NCBI GenBank assembly: GCA_002483765.1
Contig: DLIO01000024.1
Coordinates: 14,429-51,573, forward strand
Source of the DNA: Lentisphaeria bacterium UBA7640
GTDB lineage: Bacteria; Verrucomicrobiota; Lentisphaeria; Victivallales; Victivallaceae
Direction: 5' to 3'
Length of the DNA: 37,145 bases
Shown: positions 8,349 to 15,859 of the stretch, piece after piece
How the letters are laid out: each line of letters opens with the position of its first letter
Numbering within the stretch: the stretch's first letter is position 1
Position numbers and translations under genes: made by a program
The notes under the pieces: model-generated
Told to the model about the DNA's origin: nothing
Databases searched by the model: none
What the model saw: the letters and a program-made list of their open reading frames with translations, nothing else

Positions 8349-10619
8349 ATGAAAATTAAAAGTCACTATGCAAAGCCTGGAGCTGATGATTCGTTTCTAA
8401 ACCCGGAAATCGACAGCAAATGGGCCCCACGTAAAATTGCGGTGTGTTCCAAAGACGACACATTATTTATGTCCTATATTTTACGTGAAGAGGGCAGTGA
8501 ATATCCTATATTTACGATTAAAGATCACGAATCAGACGGTGAATTAATACCTTTGACTCAAAACTATCAATATTATTCTAACCCAGCGTTTATCGATCAT
8601 GCGAGCAGGAAAAAGCCGATGATTGCTTTCTTTGCTTCCAATGGTGGCAAGATGGCAGCTAAAATATATGAACTTAATCATGAGAACAACGCTGAGTGTT
8701 TAGACTCACTAAATAGTTGTTGTGAGAGTATTTATAACGTTGATGCGAGTGTCTGCGCTAATGGCGATATTTATCTAATTTATAGCGGAATTGTTAACGG
8801 CGAATCCGGTGCGTCACTTTATCTGCTTAAACAACAAAACGGAGTATGGCGCAACGAAGAGAAACTCGGCTGGGACGAATATTCGCTTAATCGCCCTCGC
8901 GTAACTGTCAATAAAGCCGGACAGATTATTGCGGTGGCTGATGCTTATGTTAATAAACGCTATATCATCTGCTGGCGTGATTTATCGCTTGTTGACGGTC
9001 AATGGCGCGAACTATACAGCGATGATGATTGGAATATGTTCCCAAGTATTATCTGTGCGTCCGATGGCATTTTGTGGGTAAGTTGGCTCAAGGTTTCAGG
9101 AGCTCGTTTCGCTGACGTTGCCGGGCTTAATCATTCAGCCATGATTGCCTCGTTTTTTGAAAATAAATGGCAGACCACGGCGGTAGAAACTCCGATAAAT
9201 TTGGGACTTTTGCCGGTGAGGCGTTACTTCGGTTATGACGGATTACGCCGTTATCCGCGTTTGGTGGCGTTGCGAGATGATAAGATCCTTTTAGTGTGGG
9301 AACAGCAGAAAAATGAAACGGAAGTTTGGGAAAACCTGACCAACGGTCTTTTGCTCGGAAAAGTTATTAATAGTCAAGAACCTTCGCCGGTTTTGCAACT
9401 ACTCGAATCGGGGTGTTGTTTTGCTTTTGATGATAAAAAAATATATTCCGACGGAAACTTCAAAGTTGCAGCGAAATCGGTTCATCGCAAATCTGGCAAC
9501 GACTTTATCGCTGTCGCGGTTGATCTTGGCATTGCCGAAGACTATAAACTACCTGAAGAAATCGACTGGAAACACTGGACTTATAGTGATTTTAAAGATG
9601 AAACCGAGCGGAACCGCAATATAAAAACAACCCTTGCTGATGGAACTCCATTAAAGCTCTACTGGGGCGATCTGCATTGTCATAGCGTTCATTCGCCCGA
9701 TGCTGAGGGTGAGATAGATGAACTTTATCATTTTTCCCGTGATATTGCCCAACTCGACTTTGTAGCTATTACTGACAATGATTTTTATCCGGCTAAACCA
9801 TTGCTCGATTCAGAAATCAAATTTATCGCGGAAAATGCGCTGGCATTTTCTGATGAAAACTTTGTTGCAATGTCGGGTTATGAGTGGACTTTTCATAAGA
9901 ACGACGCCAATCACTCCTTCAATCACCGCATTGTGATTTATCCGCGGCATGAAAACGTTACCGTGCGGCGTAACGAAAGTTTGGGCTACACTGAAAAAGA
10001 TTTTAGCCGCTACATTAAAGATCACGGTTATTTTACTTTTCCTCATCATGGCTATTGGGATATGATTGCTGACGAGCCTGCGGTTGAGATAACCTCTGGC
10101 TGGGGAAATTATATTCTTGACGCCGATACTGTGGCTAAAAATCTTAATGCCGGAAAGCGGTTCTCGTTTCTTGGCAACAGCGATAGTCATCGTTTTATGC
10201 CGGGGCTTTCAGGCGCGTTAACTGGGGTGTTTGCTGAAGAATTAAATCAAGAGTCAATTATTGAGTCGATGCGTCTGGGGCGTTGTTTTGCCACCACTGG
10301 TAATCGTACTGCGGTAATATTTTTAATCAACGATTGTTTTATGGGTGGTCAGGTTACTTTGGATCAAGCGCCATTGATAAAATGGCATATTACAGCTCAC
10401 CAAGAACTCGAATCAGTGACGATCATCAAAGACGGACAAACCGTATTCATTGCGGATTCCATTAATGGCGAATGGATAGATCCGGCGCCGATGCGCGGCT
10501 TGCACTGGTATATGCTCGAAGTTAAGGAAAAAGGAGACCATCTCCATTATCCTCATAACGTGGCCTCTGCGTGGGGAAACTATCTCTGGAGTTCACCGAT
10601 CACAGTTGAACAACATTGA
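8349..10619 (+). CDS. Large PHP-domain metallohydrolase with an N-terminal repeat region
   Basis: The 756-residue protein has two parts. Residues 1 to about 420 contain recurring beta-strand segments, with motifs such as MIAFFASNGGK, DASVCANGD and GILWVSWLKVSG, that resemble sialidase or BNR-type propeller blades. Residues from about 438 form a PHP (polymerase and histidinol phosphatase-type) domain with YWGDLHCHS, then DAEGEID, AITDND, FPHHGYW and GNSDSHRF near residue 610, all candidate metal ligands. This pattern resembles CehA/McbA and DUF3604 proteins, which are phosphoesterase-like hydrolases. The last 100 residues look like a beta-sandwich. No signal peptide is visible, so it is probably cytoplasmic. 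The substrate is unknown. Confidence 0.8.
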   Translation: MKIKSHYAKPGADDSFLNPEIDSKWAPRKIAVCSKDDTLFMSYILREEGSEYPIFTIKDHESDGELIPLTQNYQYYSNPAFIDHASRKKPMIAFFASNGGKMAAKIYELNHENNAECLDSLNSCCESIYNVDASVCANGDIYLIYSGIVNGESGASLYLLKQQNGVWRNEEKLGWDEYSLNRPRVTVNKAGQIIAVADAYVNKRYIICWRDLSLVDGQWRELYSDDDWNMFPSIICASDGILWVSWLKVSGARFADVAGLNHSAMIASFFENKWQTTAVETPINLGLLPVRRYFGYDGLRRYPRLVALRDDKILLVWEQQKNETEVWENLTNGLLLGKVINSQEPSPVLQLLESGCCFAFDDKKIYSDGNFKVAAKSVHRKSGNDFIAVAVDLGIAEDYKLPEEIDWKHWTYSDFKDETERNRNIKTTLADGTPLKLYWGDLHCHSVHSPDAEGEIDELYHFSRDIAQLDFVAITDNDFYPAKPLLDSEIKFIAENALAFSDENFVAMSGYEWTFHKNDANHSFNHRIVIYPRHENVTVRRNESLGYTEKDFSRYIKDHGYFTFPHHGYWDMIADEPAVEITSGWGNYILDADTVAKNLNAGKRFSFLGNSDSHRFMPGLSGALTGVFAEELNQESIIESMRLGRCFATTGNRTAVIFLINDCFMGGQVTLDQAPLIKWHITAHQELESVTIIKDGQTVFIADSINGEWIDPAPMRGLHWYMLEVKEKGDHLHYPHNVASAWGNYLWSSPITVEQH

Positions 10620-10677
10620 AAAAAACTCAAATTAGTTTATTGTGTAACTTTTATTAGTATGGAGAAAATTATAAAAA

Positions 10678-11385
10678 ATGAATAAAATTGAATTACTGAG
10701 AAGTTTGCCTTATGATTTGGTGACAGTGGCACCGTCACTCTTAGCTGCTGATTTTTTACATCTTGCCGATGAGATTAAATTGGTGGAGAATGGCGGGGCA
10801 GAGATTTTGCATCTTGATATCATGGATGGACATTTTGTTCCCAATATCTCATTCGGTCCGCCAATAATCAAGGCGTTGCGCCAACAGTGCAAATTGATCT
10901 TTGATACTCATCTGATGATCTCAGAACCGCTGAAATATCTAGAAACATTCGCAGAGTCTGGTTCTGACTGTATCACTTTTCATGTTGAAGCGGTACGAGA
11001 CCCCAAAGAGGTGATAAATGCTATTCATAAACTTGGTTTGGCTGCCGGCATTTCTTTAAAACCCAAAACACCAGCATCGGCGATTATTCCTTACCTTGAT
11101 CAACTTGATCTAGTGTTGGTGATGAGCGTTGAACCCGGCTTCGGTGGACAAAGTTTTATGCCAGAGATGATGTCTAAAACCACAGAAATCAGGCGCGCAA
11201 TCCAAGCTTGTGGACGTCCAGTGCACCTGCAAATTGATGGCGGGATCGACGAAAAAACCGTTCATACTGCCGCTGCTGCTGGCGCGGCTATGATGGTTGC
11301 TGGCACTGCGGTATTCCGTCATCGAGACGGCGCGGCACGAGCGATAGAATTACTACGTGAAGCTCAGCCGAGGTTGGATGTTTAA
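10678..11385 (+). CDS. rpe: Ribulose-phosphate 3-epimerase
   Basis: Rpe interconverts ribulose 5-phosphate and xylulose 5-phosphate in the pentose phosphate pathway. The 235-residue TIM barrel has the full signature set: APSLLAADF with S20, LHLDIMDGHFVPN with metal ligands H45 and D47, DTHLM with H78, VMSVEPGFGGQ, and IDGGID with D187. There are about 12 more N-terminal residues than in E. coli Rpe. The RlpA-like gene follows after three bases, so the two are probably co-transcribed. Confidence 0.96.
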   Translation: MNKIELLRSLPYDLVTVAPSLLAADFLHLADEIKLVENGGAEILHLDIMDGHFVPNISFGPPIIKALRQQCKLIFDTHLMISEPLKYLETFAESGSDCITFHVEAVRDPKEVINAIHKLGLAAGISLKPKTPASAIIPYLDQLDLVLVMSVEPGFGGQSFMPEMMSKTTEIRRAIQACGRPVHLQIDGGIDEKTVHTAAAAGAAMMVAGTAVFRHRDGAARAIELLREAQPRLDV

Positions 11386-11388
11386 AAA

Positions 11389-12243
11389 ATGACAGAATAC
11401 GCGCCGGATATGACTCGGAAGCCTAAAAGGACAAACCGGTTGCTAGTAGCGTTTGACCAAATTATTCTTTTTTCCTGGAAGATAGTATGGTTACTGGGTA
11501 TGTTAATCTGGTTGATTGTCCGTGGTGCGGCGCAACTTATAGGTGGTATTTGGAAAGCATTTGGTGAAATTGATACTTTTAACGGTATTTGGCGTCCTTT
11601 TAATAGTTTCTTTCGCGGTACTGGCGAGTTTCTGCGCATCATTTGGTGGTTGCCTGGCTGGTTGCTGAATACTTTTATCAACGGAATGAACCGTCGCCCC
11701 TTTTTTCGCAGTAGTGTATTTGTGTTAGTCTTAGCAACAACTGGAATCTGGTATTGGTTTTATGGGCCACAACCTACTTGGGGCAAATGGTACGATTATC
11801 AAAGTGGAATCGCTTCACATTATGACCACGGATTTTATTTTCGTCGTACTGCATCAGGAGAATGGTTTTTGCCCGGTTTTTGGTACACTGCAGCTCATAA
11901 AGATTTACCATTTGGAACGACTGTCTTAGTCGTTAATCAAGAAAACGGCCGTAAATTGGCATTGCGAATTAATGATCGTGGCCCATTTGTGGATGGGCGG
12001 ATAATTGATTTATCCCGTGCTGCCGCCAAATGGCTTAGAGTCGTCAAAGACGGCACTGCGCAAGTAACTATTTACACTCGTAAAGAATTGAATGAAACCT
12101 CGGCGACTCTGGAAAAAATATCCGATAACTTAATGCCATCCCAAAAAGATCGAGAAATTCCTAGTGAATGGGTTGAACAGTCAGAAGGGGTGCAACTGCA
12201 AATGGATTTAGACGACCCAGTAATTGTTCCGAGTAAAAAATAA
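11389..12243 (+). CDS. RlpA-like double-psi beta-barrel membrane protein
   Basis: The 284-residue protein has a hydrophobic N-terminal third with candidate membrane segments at about 28-55, 82-98 and 108-126. A double-psi beta-barrel of the RlpA type follows (about 138-232): TASGEWF, TAAHKDLPFGT, ALRINDRGPFVDGRIIDLSRAAA. RlpA proteins bind peptidoglycan, and some are lytic transglycosylases. E158, H170 and D196 are at the expected active-site positions, but the Asp usually three residues after the Glu (GExFD) is L161. A SPOR domain and a lipobox are both absent. The acidic tail from 232 has no recognised domain. It is translated from three bases after rpe. Confidence 0.82.
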   Translation: MTEYAPDMTRKPKRTNRLLVAFDQIILFSWKIVWLLGMLIWLIVRGAAQLIGGIWKAFGEIDTFNGIWRPFNSFFRGTGEFLRIIWWLPGWLLNTFINGMNRRPFFRSSVFVLVLATTGIWYWFYGPQPTWGKWYDYQSGIASHYDHGFYFRRTASGEWFLPGFWYTAAHKDLPFGTTVLVVNQENGRKLALRINDRGPFVDGRIIDLSRAAAKWLRVVKDGTAQVTIYTRKELNETSATLEKISDNLMPSQKDREIPSEWVEQSEGVQLQMDLDDPVIVPSKK

Positions 12244-12314
12244 CGAATGAAGATTTGTTCCGCAATATTGCGTAACAAAACTAAAATATTAAAAACGACG
12301 TAACTTTGTTTTTA

Positions 12315-12345
12315 AATTCGCGCGCGCATTATGAGCGCATGAATT
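12315..12345. repeat. 31-bp intergenic palindrome, copy 3 (degenerate right arm)
   Basis: The left arm AATTCGCGCGCGCAT is intact and the centre is T. The right arm, ATGAGCGCATGAATT, has three departures from perfect pairing (one a possible G-T wobble). It stands about 70 bases after the RlpA-like gene. Confidence 0.8.
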
Positions 12346-12469
12346 AAGCATTAGCTATAGAGTGCTACATTTTGTTTGTTGACCATAGAAATATAAATAT
12401 AACCGCAGCGCAGTTTTTATTAAAATCAATAACCTGAGTGAAATTTATCCAGCAGATGATTCTTATTTT

Positions 12470-12497
12470 TTGTAAACAATAATGATGATGTTATAGT
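12470..12497 (+). promoter_or_regulatory. Predicted sigma-70 promoter for the DUF1328 gene
   Basis: TTGTAA (12470-12475) and TATAGT (12492-12497) are separated by 16 bases. The predicted start, near 12504, coincides with the first base of the stem-loop at 12504-12545. Confidence 0.6.
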
Positions 12498-12503
12498 ATT
12501 ACA

Positions 12504-12545
12504 CAGAGATTTTATAGGAAATTGGTTTCCAAATTCCGATCTCTG
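12504..12545 (+). promoter_or_regulatory. 5' leader stem-loop upstream of the DUF1328 gene
   Basis: The outer stem CAGAGAT (12504-12510) pairs with ATCTCTG (12539-12545). The inner stem GGAAATTGG (12517-12525) pairs with CCAAATTCC (12529-12537) with one mismatch around a TTT loop. An internal loop of six bases against one separates the stems. If transcription starts at the predicted site, this structure forms the very 5' end of the mRNA and leaves the ribosome binding site free. A role in mRNA stability or regulation is inference. Confidence 0.5.
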
Positions 12546-12585
12546 AGGTTTCCAGAAAAGAAATTGGACAACGCAGGAGGCGAAA

Positions 12586-12756
12586 ATGCTTTATTGGGCA
12601 GTAGTTTTTCTAGTCGTGGCAGTAATTGCGGCAATCTTCGGTTTCGGAGGAATTGTTTCAGTCGCAGTTGGGATCGCTAAAGTTCTATTTTTTATCTTCT
12701 TGGTCATGTTTGTTATTGCATTGATCATCGGGCTACTAACGGGTAAAAAGGTCTAA
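12586..12756 (+). CDS. DUF1328-family small membrane protein (YtjA-like)
   Basis: This 56-residue protein has two membrane helices. It begins MLYWAVVFLVVAVIAAIFGF, continues with a GGIVSVAVGIAK turn, and ends in a second helix and GKKV. These are the hallmarks of the DUF1328/YtjA family of tiny inner-membrane proteins of unknown function. An excellent AGGAGG lies at 12575-12580. It has its own predicted promoter and is followed by a perfect hairpin, so it appears to be a self-contained unit. Confidence 0.88.
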   Translation: MLYWAVVFLVVAVIAAIFGFGGIVSVAVGIAKVLFFIFLVMFVIALIIGLLTGKKV

Positions 12757-12767
12757 CAAAAAAAACA

Positions 12768-12800
12768 ACACTTTTAAATAATAAAATTATTTAAAAGTGT
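12768..12800. terminator. Perfect 15-bp hairpin after the DUF1328 gene, probable terminator
   Basis: ACACTTTTAAATAAT (12768-12782) and its exact complement (12786-12800) flank AAA. An A-rich tract (12758-12765) precedes it on the plus strand, so the T tract is on the minus-strand side. On the plus strand the stem is followed by AGAGTC and not by T residues. It probably ends the DUF1328 transcript or protects its 3' end, but it is not a textbook terminator in that direction. Confidence 0.55.
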
Positions 12801-12859
12801 AGAGTCAAAGAGTTGTTCGAGAATTATCTTTTTTATTTTTGCGTCATAGATGAGAATAT

Positions 12860-12883
12860 AAGAGTTGCTTTCGAACAGCTCTT
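12860..12883 (+). promoter_or_regulatory. Leader hairpin upstream of the flavodoxin-reductase-like gene
   Basis: AAGAGTTG (12860-12867) pairs with CAGCTCTT (12876-12883) over eight pairs with one G-T wobble, around an eight-base loop. It lies about 85 bases before the ATG. I do not recognise a riboswitch class. It may be a chance structure. Confidence 0.25.
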
Positions 12884-12968
12884 CCGCATAAAAACATGTT
12901 TGGGCAATCTCGCCGGCATAATCCGAGAGGTTACCGTTTTTGAACCATCTATTACAGGAGTTTTTACT

Positions 12969-13640
12969 ATGAAAAATCATTATGTTAAAGTTAAGTCAGT
13001 TAAAAAAATTACTCACGACGTATTACAAATTATGGTTGAAAAACCTAAAAATTTTAAGTTTAAACCCGGACAGGCTACAGAGATTTCGATCAACAAGAAT
13101 GGTTGGGTAGATGAAAAAAGACCGTTTACTTTTACCAATTTGCCCCAGGAAGATTATTTGCAATTCACCATCAAGACCTATCCCTCGCACAAAGGGGTGA
13201 CCAACGAACTCCTTCAACTTAAGAAAGATGACGAATTGATTATTCATGATGTTTTTGGAACAATTACCTACCAGGGTGAAGGTACTTTTATCGCTGGCGG
13301 TGCTGGTGTTACGCCATTTATCGCAATTTTGCGGGACCTTCAGTCGCGTCATGAAATTGGTGATAATAAGTTGATTTTTGCGAATAAAACTTCAGCTGAT
13401 ATTATTTTAAAGGATGAATTTGAGAAGGTGCTAGGCGAAAATTTCATCAATATTTTGTCAGATAAAGATGCTAAAGGCTATCCTCAAGGATATATTACTG
13501 AGTCTTTTCTCAAAGAGAAAATTACTGACCTTAGTAAAAAAATCTATATCTGTGGCCCCAAACCTATGATGAAGGCATTGGAAGAGATTCTCTCTAGCTT
13601 AAACATCGCTAAAGGGCAAATTGTTAAAGAAGAATTCTGA
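12969..13640 (+). CDS. Flavodoxin/ferredoxin reductase-like FAD-NAD(P)H oxidoreductase
   Basis: The 223-residue protein has the ferredoxin-NADP reductase fold without an iron-sulfur domain. RPFTFTN (about 54-60) is the FAD-binding RxxS/T-type motif, GGAGVTPFIAILRDL binds the nicotinamide nucleotide, and YICGPKPMMKALEEIL is the C-terminal CGP motif. The ATG at 12969 is chosen because of the upstream AGGAG and because the family begins there; the frame stays open back to 12813 from a TTG. It precedes the sulfur genes by 188 bases and could supply electrons to them, but it may be an independent unit. Confidence 0.85.
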   Translation: MKNHYVKVKSVKKITHDVLQIMVEKPKNFKFKPGQATEISINKNGWVDEKRPFTFTNLPQEDYLQFTIKTYPSHKGVTNELLQLKKDDELIIHDVFGTITYQGEGTFIAGGAGVTPFIAILRDLQSRHEIGDNKLIFANKTSADIILKDEFEKVLGENFINILSDKDAKGYPQGYITESFLKEKITDLSKKIYICGPKPMMKALEEILSSLNIAKGQIVKEEF

Positions 13641-13828
13641 GCAGATGCGAAGGAATCAAAAAATAATTGTTACATCTTAGGGCTGTTAAAAAATAATCTT
13701 AATGGCCCATTGACCGTTTTCTGGAATATATGTCGGACAATTTATTTGCCATACTCCTCAGATTGTACCGCTTGAGCAACCCCAAATCAACCTGAAGTCC
13801 CGATCAAAAGAGCACGCAAGGAGAAAAA

Positions 13829-15190
13829 ATGTATTTGTTATCATTAAAATCTGAAGGGTTGGCGCATCTCTCATATATTATTGGTAACGATTCAGAGATG
13901 ATCGTTATTGATCCTAGATGCGACATTTCCGAATATTGCGAAATCGCTGCCCGCAAGAGAGTTGCAATTACACATGTTTTCGAAACGCACCGAAATGAAG
14001 ATTATGTAGTAGGATCAATTCCTTTAGCACAAAGAACTGGAGCCAAAATCTGGCATGGCGAACAGTTGCCGTTCTTATACGGAAATGCAGTCAAAAACGG
14101 CCAAGTGTTTGAGTTTGATGAATTTAAGCTTGAGGTGATAAACACTCCAGGACATACCGATGAAAGTATTTCAATTGCGATTTATGATTCTGAATTCGGG
14201 GATGAAGCTGTTGGCGTTTTTACCGGAGATGCGCTGTTTGTCGGCGATGTCGGGCGCACCGATTTTTTCCCTGAACGTACTGAGGAAGTCGCAGCAAATT
14301 TATATGATAGCATCTTCAAAGGTTTATTGCCTTTAGGAGATCAAACGTTGATTTATCCGGCTCACGGCGCGGGCTCAGTGTGTGGTTCTGGAATGGCTTC
14401 TCGCGAGTTTTCGTCATTGGGCTATGAACGTAAATTCAATCCCAGGTTACAACTTTCCCGCGATGAATTTATTCGTGTAAAAACCCAAGAACATCATTAT
14501 AAGCCTCCTTATTTTGCCCGTATGGAAAAATATAATCTTGAGGGAGCTCCAAGCATCGATAACAGCTTGCTACCGCCAATTTCAGCACAAGATGTTACTA
14601 AAGCATTAAAAAACGGAGCGCAATTGCTTGATGTCCGAACCCCTGAGGCCATTGCGGGATTGTTTATTCCGGGTTCTATCGCCATGCCATCTAAAATGAT
14701 TCCTGCTTATGCCGGTTGGCTACTTGATTATGACAAAGACATCATTTTGATTAGTGATGGCGATACGCCGTTGGATGTTGCAGTCACAAATCTTTATCGC
14801 ATCGGTTATGATCGGATAAAAGGCTATCTGCACGACGGGATTCATGGCTGGACAGCGGCTGGTAAAACCTTTGATAATATTCCAGGAGTATTCGTTGGCG
14901 ATTTGATGAAAAGAGTTGAAAGTCAGGAACAATTAACCATTCTGGATGTTCGGCAAGTCGAAGAGTTTGAAGAGGGACATTTGCCGGGCGCGATGCATCT
15001 GTATCTTGGATACATTCCAGAACAATTGGATAAAGTGCCGCGCGACCAGCCGATAATTACTTTTTGTGGAAGTGGGCCTCGCTCTCTAGTCGCGGCCTCA
15101 ATCCTGAAAAGAAACGGTTATAAATGCGTGGAAAACTGTTTTGGGGCCCTTGCCGCGTGCAAACAGCTTAATTGCAAAATAGTTTCATAA
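13829..15190 (+). CDS. MBL-fold protein with two rhodanese domains, probable persulfide dioxygenase or sulfurtransferase
   Basis: The 453-residue protein joins a metallo-beta-lactamase domain (1 to about 240) to two rhodanese domains (about 252-350 and 360-450), as in CstB-type and ETHE1-like persulfide-oxidising enzymes. The usual HxHxDH motif is THRNEDY here (H54, N56, D58, Y59). H109 (TPGHTDE) and D134 (FTGDALFVGD) complete the two-His-one-Asp iron site known from ETHE1. The first rhodanese domain lacks the catalytic Cys (ISDGDT at 308-313), while the second has C413 in FCGSGPRS. The inferred role is oxidation or transfer of sulfane sulfur. It has AAGGAG five bases before the ATG and is followed by two sulfur-channel genes. 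Confidence 0.88.
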   Translation: MYLLSLKSEGLAHLSYIIGNDSEMIVIDPRCDISEYCEIAARKRVAITHVFETHRNEDYVVGSIPLAQRTGAKIWHGEQLPFLYGNAVKNGQVFEFDEFKLEVINTPGHTDESISIAIYDSEFGDEAVGVFTGDALFVGDVGRTDFFPERTEEVAANLYDSIFKGLLPLGDQTLIYPAHGAGSVCGSGMASREFSSLGYERKFNPRLQLSRDEFIRVKTQEHHYKPPYFARMEKYNLEGAPSIDNSLLPPISAQDVTKALKNGAQLLDVRTPEAIAGLFIPGSIAMPSKMIPAYAGWLLDYDKDIILISDGDTPLDVAVTNLYRIGYDRIKGYLHDGIHGWTAAGKTFDNIPGVFVGDLMKRVESQEQLTILDVRQVEEFEEGHLPGAMHLYLGYIPEQLDKVPRDQPIITFCGSGPRSLVAASILKRNGYKCVENCFGALAACKQLNCKIVS

Positions 15191-15202
15191 GGAGTTCCTA
15201 TA

Positions 15203-15847
15203 ATGAGCTCAAAACATAAGCAACAAATCGGTTGGCTGATTTTAGTAATACTGGGGTTATTTGCGGCATCATCTTCGGTTTTTGGTGAAGAATTATCGGA
15301 ACAAATTATGGAAACCGAAGAAGCTGCGAGCTCGTGGTTTTTACGGGCCAGATGGTCGCCATATATTGCGGGAATAGGGATAGGGTTTTTATCATGGTTG
15401 ACTTTTTTATTGTCCAACCATCCGTTGGGTTGTTCCACCGCTTATGTGAGAACCAGCGGTATGATCGAACAATCTTTCAAAGGAAAAGAAACCACCCAAA
15501 AACCTTATTATCGTGAATTTGCTCCAAAGATCGATTGGGAATGGATGCTGGTAGTCGGAGTAGTTATTGGCGCATTTATGGCGACGTTTAGTTCTGGAGA
15601 TTTTAGTTGGACCTTGATTCCATCACGCTGGAGTATGGCATTTGGCGATGCGGCAATTCCAAGAATTATTGCAGCGTTGTTCGGTGGCGTACTAATTGGA
15701 TTCGGTTCGCGTTGGACTCAGGGTTGCACCAGCGGACACGGAATTAGTGGAACTTTACAATTGGCGGTCAGCAGTTGGTTGGCAGTGGTTTGTTTTTTTA
15801 TCGGTGGAATAATCACTGCAATGATTATTTTCAAAGTGCTAGCATAG
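15203..15847 (+). CDS. YeeE/YedE-family sulfur transport protein, first half-size subunit
   Basis: The 214-residue membrane protein carries YeeE/YedE motifs (thiosulfate or sulfur-carrying channel): HPLGCSTAYVRTSG with C77 and RWTQGCTSGHGISG with C175. Conserved cysteines in this family line the conduction path. The N-terminus (residues 10-30) is a hydrophobic, possibly cleaved segment. Four or five further membrane segments follow. AAGGAG at 15189-15194 overlaps the stop region of the MBL-rhodanese gene, so the genes are in one operon. Full-length YeeE has both halves in one chain; here the second half is the next gene. Confidence 0.88.
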   Translation: MSSKHKQQIGWLILVILGLFAASSSVFGEELSEQIMETEEAASSWFLRARWSPYIAGIGIGFLSWLTFLLSNHPLGCSTAYVRTSGMIEQSFKGKETTQKPYYREFAPKIDWEWMLVVGVVIGAFMATFSSGDFSWTLIPSRWSMAFGDAAIPRIIAALFGGVLIGFGSRWTQGCTSGHGISGTLQLAVSSWLAVVCFFIGGIITAMIIFKVLA

Positions 15848-15859
15848 AAGATAATAAAA

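Larger units (their letters stand above)
12244..12585. other. 342-base gene-free stretch with palindrome, promoter and stem-loop
   Basis: This stretch separates the RlpA-like gene from the DUF1328 gene. It holds palindrome copy 3 (12315-12345), a predicted promoter (12470-12497) and a long stem-loop (12504-12545). I see no coding potential in the remainder. Confidence 0.7.

Noticed and set aside
12813..12968. N-terminal extension of the flavodoxin-reductase-like protein from an upstream TTG
   Set aside because: The family starts at the ATG at 12969, which has its own AGGAG; the upstream part has no conserved sequence and covers a leader hairpin.
12801..12968. Possible riboswitch before the flavodoxin-reductase-like gene
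   Set aside because: One short hairpin is visible, but the conserved elements of FMN, SAM or other known classes were not found.
13641..13828. 21-codon frame starting MSDNLFAILLRLYR upstream of the MBL-rhodanese gene
   Set aside because: It is too short, has no clear ribosome binding site and has no sign of attenuation structure.
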